DNA of 21,476 bases. Origin: Methanobacteriota archaeon (GTDB lineage: Archaea; Nanobdellota; Nanobdellia; Woesearchaeales; SM23-78). Positions within the stretch are counted from its first letter, which is position 1, and each line of letters opens with the position of its first letter. Positions 12,902 through 17,959 of the stretch are shown piece after piece. Where the stretch lies: the NCBI GenBank assembly GCA_030637925.1, contig DAOWFR010000052.1:1-21476 (forward strand), written 5' to 3'. The translations under genes and the position numbers were made by a program. The notes under the pieces were generated by a model. That model saw nothing but the letters and a program-made list of their open reading frames with translations. It was not told the origin of the DNA and made no database searches.

Positions 12902-13648
12902 ATGAGTATTTTATTATGGATAATCCTGGCAACTCTTGTTAATGGGCTTATTGCTTTTGTAGGAGTAATATCTTTATGGCTTAAAGAAAAATTATTCAAA
13001 AAAATATTAATGATTCTGGTTGCTTTTTCTGCAGGTGCATTACTCAGCGGTGCATTCTTTCACTTATTAGCAGAATCCCTTGAGCATTTAGCTGTTTCAA
13101 AGGTGTTTGCTTATATGATGGTGGGATTTATTATTTTTTTCCTTATTGAGAGGTTTCTTCACTGGCACCACTGCCACAAAGAAGAAAAATGCAAAGTACA
13201 TCCTGTATCATATCTCATCCTCTTTGGAGACGCTGTTCATAATTTTATTGACGGCATAATCATTGGAGTTAGTTTTGTTGTTAGTGTTCCTTTTGGCATT
13301 ATTACAACCCTATTGATTATAGGGCATGAAATACCTCAGGAACTAGGGGACTTTGGAGTGCTGGTTTATGGCGGGTTTAGCAAGACAAAAGCCTTATTAT
13401 ATAATTTCTTTTCACAGCTTACCTCTGTTATTGGGGGTGTTGTTGGCTTCTTGTTTTCAACTCGTGTTCAAGGAGTAATCCCTTTTATCCTGCCTTTTGC
13501 AGCAGGAGGCTTTATATATATTGCAGCCTCAGACCTGATTCCAGAGTTGCACAAAGAACCAAATCTCAAGAAGTCATTAGTATCATTCAGCTTTTTTTTA
13601 CTGGGAATTGTGTTTATGTTCTTACTGAAATTCTTATTTGAGCATTGA
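12902..13648 (+). CDS. ZIP-family divalent metal transporter
   Basis: This 248-residue protein has about eight membrane segments and the ZIP metal sites: GDAVHNFIDG (109-118, helix 4) and GHEIPQELGD (141-150, helix 5). It would import zinc, iron or similar ions. The loop after helix 3 is His/Cys-rich (HWHHCHKEEKC, about 87-97), which resembles the metal-binding loop of other ZIP proteins. The ATG at 12902 has AGGTG at suitable distance. It could supply metal for the PHP, DHH and zinc-finger proteins nearby, but that link is only a guess. Confidence 0.92.
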   Translation: MSILLWIILATLVNGLIAFVGVISLWLKEKLFKKILMILVAFSAGALLSGAFFHLLAESLEHLAVSKVFAYMMVGFIIFFLIERFLHWHHCHKEEKCKVHPVSYLILFGDAVHNFIDGIIIGVSFVVSVPFGIITTLLIIGHEIPQELGDFGVLVYGGFSKTKALLYNFFSQLTSVIGGVVGFLFSTRVQGVIPFILPFAAGGFIYIAASDLIPELHKEPNLKKSLVSFSFFLLGIVFMFLLKFLFEH

Positions 13649-13663
13649 GTTGGGTAAATAATA

Positions 13664-13673
13664 AAATTTAAAA
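13664..13673 (+). promoter_or_regulatory. TATA box of the Trx-CcdA gene
   Basis: AAATTTAAAA is centred about 25 bases before the ATG at 13693; leaderless start. Confidence 0.45.
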
Positions 13674-13692
13674 ACCCTACTAAAAGACTAAA

Positions 13693-14901
13693 ATGATAAC
13701 AATGAAGAAACCTTTTTTACCAGTTGTATTATTATGTATCTTTTTATTTACGGTCCAATTTTCATTTGCAGAGCCACATGATTCTCATCCAAATATCCCT
13801 ATATGTGCTGTTTACTTCACAGGTATTGGATGTCCACACTGTGCAAAAATAGAGCCTTTTGTTAAGGACTTGTTAGAAGAATATCCTAATCTTGTCTTGA
13901 TAAAGTATGAGATTTATCAGCAACAACAGAATGCCCCTATACTAGATACTTATATCTCAACTTATGGTATACAACCAGGAATCCCTCTAATTATATTTAA
14001 TAAAGAGACTTATCTTCGCGGTGATTCTCCTATTCTAAGAGGTATGAAAAAAACAATTAATTCTATGGAGAGTAATCCTTGTCCTTTAATTGATGGTTTA
14101 TCTATTTCTTTTAATGAGCTTGATTGTGATACCATGCCTGGAAGGCCAGAGATACTAATAGGTAAAAACAAAACAGTAGGTGGAGGGAGTTGTGAGGAGA
14201 TATCACAGGAACTAACCATTGTTAGAATTCTTGGTTTAGCAGCTGTTGATGCTATTAATCCATGTGCATTGGCTGTTCTTGCATTAATGCTTATTGCTAT
14301 TCTTACTTATAATCCTGAGAAGAGGAGAAAGATTTTGCTTGCAGGACTTGCATTTACTTTATCAATTTTTATAATGTACATAATTTATGGTCTTGTTATT
14401 ATCAAGTTCTTTCAATTAGTTCAGTTCTTGACTGGCATTAGGCTTTGGCTTTATAAGATACTTGGACTGGCTGCTATAGTATTAGGAATACTTAATATAA
14501 GAGATTTCTTTAAATACAAGCCTGGAAGATTTGCTACAGAGATGCCTCTTATGCTCAGGCCAAAGGTTAAGAAGATAATCTCCAAGGTTACCAGCCCAAA
14601 AGGAGCTTTTGTTGCTGGTATTTTTGTCACTCTTTTCTTATTGCCTTGCACTATTGGTCCTTATATTATTGCAGGAGGCATATTATCTGCTCTTGAAATC
14701 TTAAAGACTCTGCCTTGGCTTTTGATATATAACTTTGTGTTTGTACTGCCCATGATTATAATAACTTTTATAGTTTATCTTGGCTTTACAACTGTTGAGA
14801 GTGTTTCTGGATGGAAGGATAAGAACATTAGATGGCTGCACTTAATAGCAGGTATAATAATGTTCCTTCTGGGGTTGGCTATGTTAATGGGGTGGGTTTA
14901 G
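13693..14901 (+). CDS. Secreted thioredoxin domain fused to CcdA/DsbD-type membrane electron carrier
   Basis: This 402-residue protein starts with a signal sequence (about 1-26), followed by an external thioredoxin fold with active site GIGCPHC (C47, C50) and cis-Pro98, then a six-helix CcdA/DsbD domain with Cys pair C191 (DAINPCA) and C319 (LLPCTIG). It should carry reducing equivalents from cytosolic thioredoxin across the membrane to exported proteins. Between the two domains are further Cys residues (C130, C145, C167) that could form disulfides or a relay. The ATG at 13693 matches the TATA spacing; an ATG at 13702 is also possible. Likely clients include exported Cys-containing proteins such as the S-layer protein. 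Confidence 0.9.
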   Translation: MITMKKPFLPVVLLCIFLFTVQFSFAEPHDSHPNIPICAVYFTGIGCPHCAKIEPFVKDLLEEYPNLVLIKYEIYQQQQNAPILDTYISTYGIQPGIPLIIFNKETYLRGDSPILRGMKKTINSMESNPCPLIDGLSISFNELDCDTMPGRPEILIGKNKTVGGGSCEEISQELTIVRILGLAAVDAINPCALAVLALMLIAILTYNPEKRRKILLAGLAFTLSIFIMYIIYGLVIIKFFQLVQFLTGIRLWLYKILGLAAIVLGILNIRDFFKYKPGRFATEMPLMLRPKVKKIISKVTSPKGAFVAGIFVTLFLLPCTIGPYIIAGGILSALEILKTLPWLLIYNFVFVLPMIIITFIVYLGFTTVESVSGWKDKNIRWLHLIAGIIMFLLGLAMLMGWV

Positions 14902-14917
14902 AGAATTAAGAATTAAG

Positions 14918-15472
14918 TTATGAAAATTGTGGTTTAAAAGCAGTGTATTTTTCTAAGATGTGAATATGAGGCTTGTGCGTATCCCATATTTCTTTTAGTT
15001 CTTCTGATATGCAGGAGCTTAGCCTTTGCTCTATGTTTTGGTGCAGTTCTTCTACTCGTTCAGAATCATTCTCTCTTTGTGCAAGTTGCTCAGAAGCAAT
15101 TAAATCACTTAGTGAAGTAGAAATATTGGCATCTCTTATTCTATCTTCATAATTCTTTATCCTTGATTCATACCAGCGTCTGGTTATTGTCTTGAGATAG
15201 GCTGGCATACTAACATTCTTTTTTGAGAAAGAGTTTCTAAAAGCCAGATTGATTTGTTGGTCTGTTGCATTATCTATACTTATTTTAGCTTTGTTAGGAC
15301 CATTCGGGGCTTTATATTTTGTTTTTAAGAGTTCTCTTTTTGATATCTGAATATCTGATATACTATCATGCACACTCTCCTTATGTTTCTCATAATAATT
15401 AATAAGGTGATTAACATAGTTGAGAAGGGTTCTGTACTCAAGATAATCTTTCCAGGTTCTTAAAGGGTCCAT
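14918..15472 (-). CDS. Hypothetical helical protein
   Basis: This is a 184-residue protein of unrecognised family. It is charged and almost wholly helical. Candidate helices are 5-33 (WKDYLEYRTLLNYVNHLINYY), 90-118 (TRRWYESRIKNYEDRIRDA) and 122-165, with coiled-coil character. There is no signal peptide or membrane segment. It contains a single Cys (C153). It has a strong leaderless promoter (15498-15521) of the same extended type as the 2173 gene. It converges on the Trx-CcdA gene with a 16-base gap. Confidence 0.6.
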   Translation of the reverse strand: MDPLRTWKDYLEYRTLLNYVNHLINYYEKHKESVHDSISDIQISKRELLKTKYKAPNGPNKAKISIDNATDQQINLAFRNSFSKKNVSMPAYLKTITRRWYESRIKNYEDRIRDANISTSLSDLIASEQLAQRENDSERVEELHQNIEQRLSSCISEELKEIWDTHKPHIHILEKYTAFKPQFS

Positions 15473-15497
15473 AATAAATATACTGTTGTTTTCATTC

Positions 15498-15521
15498 TTT
15501 ATAAATCTTTCGATTTTTTAA
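15498..15521 (-). promoter_or_regulatory. BRE/TATA promoter of the 15472 gene
   Basis: The minus strand reads an A-tract (TTAAAAAA), then TCGAAAG, then ATTTATAAA. The TATA is centred about 30 bases before the ATG. Confidence 0.6.
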
Positions 15522-15540
15522 CCACTGAGAAGTAATAACT

Positions 15541-15921
15541 TTACTTTATCAGCACAGCATTAACCATGCCTTCTTGCCCAGGCCTGCCAGTAATCTTTGC
15601 TTTGCCCTTAGAAGTTTCAATAACAGTGCCCTTAGTAAGAATATTACGTCTAACAAAATGCCTGTTCGCAGGATTCTCAAGTACAGTCTTAATACTATCA
15701 ACACTATGCTTTCTTGTACTAGGGTCAAATAAATTAACCTTGTCAGCAAACAAGAGCCTAGTCTTAAAACCTTTACTCTTAGTCCTAGAACTCTTTGTTT
15801 CTTTCTTACCAATCCTTGTAAGAGTAGGCAGATTACCCTTCTGATAAAGCCTCTTAGTCCTAGTGCTAGTGTATCTACCACCAGTAGGCTTTCTCTTAGA
15901 CCTTGCTTGAATAATAACCAT
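15541..15921 (-). CDS. rps8e: 30S ribosomal protein eS8
   Basis: This 126-residue protein matches archaeal S8e: SKRKPTGGRY near the N-terminus, then basic RTKRLYQKGN and the C-terminal barrel with RHFVRRNILTKGTVIE and AKITGRPGQEGMVNAVLI. It binds 16S rRNA in the small-subunit body and is found only in archaea and eukaryotes. The ATG at 15921 is about 28 bases from the TATA box at 15945-15953, so it is leaderless. It is transcribed alone. Confidence 0.95.
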   Translation of the reverse strand: MVIIQARSKRKPTGGRYTSTRTKRLYQKGNLPTLTRIGKKETKSSRTKSKGFKTRLLFADKVNLFDPSTRKHSVDSIKTVLENPANRHFVRRNILTKGTVIETSKGKAKITGRPGQEGMVNAVLIK

Positions 15922-15944
15922 GCTCCTACAGAAAAAATAAAATG

Positions 15945-15953
15945 TTTATAAAT
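15945..15953 (-). promoter_or_regulatory. TATA box of eS8
   Basis: The minus strand reads AACATTTATAAACAT, the same string as the rps15 promoter. Confidence 0.6.
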
Positions 15954-15988
15954 GTTTGTGTTATATTAAGAGAATACAAAAAGAATCT

Positions 15989-16195
15989 TTAGAGCTCAAC
16001 CTTGTCAATAAGTTTCTTGAACTCAGGCCATATACTAACAGGAATACGAGTGCCTTTCTTAGTAAGCCCAGTGTACTTGTTAGTCTCAACAAACTCTCTT
16101 ATATCAACACCTTTCTCACCCTGAAATTCATTAATCCTAATAACAACACTAGTGGCATCAGTTTTTTTAATCCTACCAATCTCCTGTTCTTCCAT
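15989..16195 (-). CDS. PC4/p15-like ssDNA-binding transcription cofactor
   Basis: This 68-residue protein matches the PC4 C-terminal domain: a strand SVVIRINEFQGEKGVDIREF (16-35), followed by LTKKGTRIPVSIWPEFKKLI (44-63). PC4-type proteins form dimers that bind single-stranded DNA and assist transcription or protect melted DNA. There is no N-terminal regulatory region, so this is the bare domain. The ATG at 16195 has AGGGGGG at good spacing; the promoter (16243-16265) leaves a leader of about 25 nt. It is divergent from LSm. Confidence 0.8.
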   Translation of the reverse strand: MEEQEIGRIKKTDATSVVIRINEFQGEKGVDIREFVETNKYTGLTKKGTRIPVSIWPEFKKLIDKVEL

Positions 16196-16242
16196 TTTAA
16201 ACCCCCCTAAACAATAGTTTATTAGTCACGAATGACACGAGA

Positions 16243-16265
16243 CATATAAAGCTTTCCTTTTTAAC
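16243..16265 (-). promoter_or_regulatory. BRE/TATA promoter of the PC4-like gene
   Basis: The minus strand reads GTTAAAAAGGAAAGC followed by TTTATATG, a two-base-shorter version of the extended motif at 2215 and 15498. Just downstream is a repeated CACGA (on the plus strand, CACGAATGACACGA). Confidence 0.55.
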
Positions 16266-16282
16266 ACGAGAATTATAATAAC

Positions 16283-16292
16283 ATTTATAAAT
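16283..16292 (+). promoter_or_regulatory. TATA box of LSm-eL37
   Basis: ATTTATAAAT within AACATTTATAAATACC lies about 58 bases before the LSm ATG, leaving about 33 nt of leader that ends with the AAGGTGA ribosome-binding site. Confidence 0.55.
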
Positions 16293-16345
16293 ACCTTATT
16301 AATAACCCTCTAAAAAAGAATTTTTTTATTTTATAAGGTGATTTT

Positions 16346-16570
16346 ATGGAAACAGCACGACCATTAGATGCCCTGAACAAGGCAAGAGGAAAGAGAGTAT
16401 TAGTAGAGTTAAAGAATAACAGGCAGTACATAGGAATTATTGTGTCCTTTGACATACACATCAATGTAGTCCTGGAAGACGCAGAGGAAAGAGTTGATGG
16501 AGAGATGAAAAGAAAACTAGGCACAGTGTTTATAAGAGGAGACACCATTACAATAATCTCAACACAATAA
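16346..16570 (+). CDS. LSm/SmAP RNA-binding protein
   Basis: This 74-residue Sm-like protein has the Sm1 motif (KRVLVELKNNRQYIGIIVSFD, in part residues 16-36, then INVVLEDAEE) and the Sm2 motif (GTVFIRGDTITII, 59-71). Such proteins form heptameric rings that bind U-rich RNA. The ATG at 16346 has AAGGTGA five bases upstream. eL37 follows 31 bases later with the same type of ribosome-binding site; LSm next to eL37 is a familiar archaeal gene pair. Confidence 0.93.
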   Translation: METARPLDALNKARGKRVLVELKNNRQYIGIIVSFDIHINVVLEDAEERVDGEMKRKLGTVFIRGDTITIISTQ

Positions 16571-16601
16571 AACCAGCGCTTTCTGAAAAGGTGAAAGAGA
16601 A

Positions 16602-16769
16602 ATGACTAAAGGAACACCTTCAATGGGAAAGAAGTCAGGTAAGAAAACCCATATTAGGTGCAGAAGGTGTGGCAAGAGAACCTACCATGTAAGAAAAAAA
16701 AGGTGTTCTAGTTGTGGCTATGGCAAGAGTTCTAGACTAAGGAAATATAACTGGAGAAAAAAGAAATAA
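16602..16769 (+). CDS. rpl37e: 50S ribosomal protein eL37
   Basis: This 55-residue protein reads [20 protein letters not shown] and onward through a zinc ribbon with C20, C23, C35 and C38 (IRCRRCGK and [11 protein letters not shown]) to a basic tail ending WRKKK. This is the archaeal/eukaryotic large-subunit protein L37e. AGGTGA lies a few bases before the ATG. It lies 31 bases after LSm and is cotranscribed with it. The short length is normal for the family. Confidence 0.95.
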   Translation: MTKGTPSMGKKSGKKTHIRCRRCGKRTYHVRKKRCSSCGYGKSSRLRKYNWRKKK

Positions 16770-16797
16770 TAAAACTGATTCTTATCCTGACTTGCTC

Positions 16798-17130
16798 CTA
16801 GATTGAGATTACTAGTTTGTTCTTTCCTTCTGGGTAAACCTCAACTTCCTTTCCTTTTTTCAAGTTTAAGAAGGTTATTATTCTTTTAGGAAGCCTTATA
16901 TCTAAAGTTGTTCCAGACTGCCCGATTTTAGTTTTTGCTTGTAAACCCCAGAGTCCTTTCTTTTTTGCAATTTCAGTCATCTTTCTTGATACATCTTCGT
17001 CAAAAAATGTTTCACCACACTTATCACAGATTTCAGCTTCAAATTTACCTATGCTTATACCATAAAGCTTATAATCCACCTTTTTTTTTGTTAGGCTTCC
17101 CTTTTCACATATATAACATTTTTTCTTCAT
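16798..17130 (-). CDS. Antitoxin with YgiT/MqsA-type zinc finger and AbrB-like domain
   Basis: This 110-residue protein has an N-terminal zinc finger with C5, C8 (CYIC), C35 and C38 (CDKCGETFFDE), the YgiT/MqsA-type pattern. A linker leads to an AbrB/SpoVT-type swapped-hairpin DNA-binding segment at about 66-110 (TTLDIRLPKRIITFLNLKKG, then EVEVYPEGKNKLVIS). It should bind the toxin through the finger and the promoter through the AbrB part. The ATG at 17130 is chosen because AAGGTG sits just upstream; a GTG nine bases earlier is part of that site. It follows the toxin by 10 bases. Confidence 0.8.
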   Translation of the reverse strand: MKKKCYICEKGSLTKKKVDYKLYGISIGKFEAEICDKCGETFFDEDVSRKMTEIAKKKGLWGLQAKTKIGQSGTTLDIRLPKRIITFLNLKKGKEVEVYPEGKNKLVISI

Positions 17131-17140
17131 ATCAATCACC

Positions 17141-17347
17141 TTATTCTATTGTAACTGTTTTTATTATGTACTTTTCTCCCTTTATCTTGTAACAAACACC
17201 AATGTATGAGCATACAGATTTAAATCCGTCTGTTTGCTTTATTTTAGAGCCTTTCTTTATTGTGTTTTTTATCTGTTCCTCATCAATACCTCTGTCAAAC
17301 ATCTGCTGTCGAGCATGTTTTGTTATTATTAACCTCAATGTTATCAT
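17141..17347 (-). CDS. DUF4258-type toxin candidate
   Basis: This 68-residue protein fits the DUF4258 pattern: an N-terminal ITKHARQQMFDRGIDEEQI (8-26) with H11, R13 and R19, then SKIKQTDGFKS and the terminal strand YKIKGEKYIIKTVTI. DUF4258 proteins are RelE/BrnT-like in size and are commonly paired with YgiT-type zinc-finger proteins, which is the arrangement here with toxin first. The target (probably RNA) is not shown. The ATG at 17347 follows a TATA box at 17382-17390 and an operator-like repeat. Confidence 0.75.
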   Translation of the reverse strand: MITLRLIITKHARQQMFDRGIDEEQIKNTIKKGSKIKQTDGFKSVCSYIGVCYKIKGEKYIIKTVTIE

Positions 17348-17350
17348 CTC

Positions 17351-17376
17351 TAATTATCAGTAATTACTAATAATTA
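17351..17376 (-). promoter_or_regulatory. Operator-like triad of TAATTA boxes
   Basis: Three perfect copies of the palindrome TAATTA occur at 17351-17356, 17361-17366 and 17371-17376, exactly 10 bp apart. They lie between the TATA box and the toxin start codon, on one face of the helix. This fits cooperative binding by the AbrB-type antitoxin, which is inference. Confidence 0.55.
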
Positions 17377-17381
17377 TAAGT

Positions 17382-17390
17382 TATATTTAA
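17382..17390 (-). promoter_or_regulatory. TATA box of the toxin-antitoxin operon
   Basis: The minus strand reads CCAAAAGCTTTAAATATAAC, about 39 bases before the toxin ATG. Confidence 0.5.
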
Positions 17391-17463
17391 AGCTTTTGGT
17401 TATGGGAATGGTTCAATGATCTTACTCTCTTAGCTAGTGCTGTTTAAATATTATGTTTTGATA

Positions 17464-17512
17464 AGCTTTTTAAACAAACACAACCCATCTATAATAACCA
17501 AGGGCTTAGCCC
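17464..17512 (+). promoter_or_regulatory. tRNA-Leu promoter and leader hairpin
   Basis: AGCTTTTTAAAC at 17464-17475 is a plausible TATA box. About 27 bases later, at the expected transcript start, is GGGC-TTA-GCCC (17502-17512), a short hairpin in the 5' leader that RNase P would remove. Confidence 0.4.
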
Positions 17513-17523
17513 ATGCAAAACAT

Positions 17524-17625
17524 GCGGGGATGCCGGAGTGGTCAAACGGGACAGGCTTAGGACCTTTTAAGTGTAGGTAACCTGTTGGCTTAGTGCCTGC
17601 GGGGGTTCAAATCCTCCTTCCCGCA
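17524..17625 (+). tRNA. tRNA-Leu (anticodon UAG) with an 18-nt intron
   Basis: The acceptor stem is GCGGGGA with TTCCCGC, discriminator A at 17625, and CCA is not encoded. The D stem is CCG/CGG, the anticodon stem ACAGG/CCTGT, the variable arm is long (GGC-TTAGT-GCC, class II), and the T stem is GGGGG/CCTCC with a TTCAAAT loop. The intron is 17562-17579, between positions 37 and 38. It forms a canonical bulge-helix-bulge: central helix CUUA/UAGG, 5' bulge GG^A, 3' bulge UA^A. After splicing the loop is CUUAGGA with anticodon UAG at 17558-17560. Confidence 0.95.
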
Positions 17626-17815
17626 TATATTTTTTATTCCTCCTTTTATAATGCAAAAAATAATACTTAGTCATACAACCTTTATTTAAAAATAGGTTGT
17701 GTCTTCACTTAAAAATTAAGAATGCTTAATTTTAATAAATACAAGGTTTTTAAGCCTTATAAAAAAAGGGGTACCTAACAAAACCCCTAGGTTGCGAAAA
17801 CTTTATAAAGAAAAC
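17626..17815 (+). repeat. Intergenic region with three inverted repeats upstream of the S-layer promoter
   Basis: No gene is visible here. Inverted repeats are at 17675-17700 (ACAACCT and AGGTTGT arms, 26-base near-palindrome with two mismatches), 17712-17733 (perfect AAAATTAAG/CTTAATTTT, loop AATG) and 17767-17788 (AGGGGT/ACCCCT). A T-rich stretch just after the tRNA (17630-17650) could end its transcript. A TATA-like CTTATAAAAAAA lies at 17757-17768 as a possible second S-layer promoter. Confidence 0.55.
17796..17809 (+). promoter_or_regulatory. BRE/TATA promoter of the S-layer gene
   Basis: GCGAAAAC followed by TTTATAAA is the best-formed promoter in the window. Transcription would start near 17830, leaving a leader of about 130 nt. 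Confidence 0.65.
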
Positions 17816-17959
17816 TTAACTATGAGGGGCATACGATTAGGTAACTATATACATGAATGTATAGGGGCTTAAAATATAGTTGTGTGAGCAACTATAGCGC
17901 AAACCCTATATATTCAAATAGAGAACATAGTTAAAGAGGTTAAACACGGAGGTGTTTAA
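17816..17959 (+). promoter_or_regulatory. Structured leader of the S-layer mRNA
   Basis: Pairings: TTAACTATG (17816-17824) with CATAGTTAA (17926-17934), 9 bp; TATACA with TGTATA (17848-17863, loop TGAA); TATAGGG (17860-17866) with CCCTATA (17904-17910); TATAGTTG (17875-17882) with CAACTATA (17889-17896). The second and third share bases 17860-17863, so they exclude each other, and repeated AACTAT/ATAGTT strings allow further alternatives. The leader ends in TTAAACAC-GGAG-GTGTTTAA (17940-17959), a perfect 8-bp hairpin touching the start codon with the Shine-Dalgarno core in its loop. Confidence 0.6.

Noticed and set aside
17502..17512. Separate small RNA gene at GGGCTTAGCCC
   Set aside because: The hairpin is too short alone and fits the 5' leader of the tRNA transcript.
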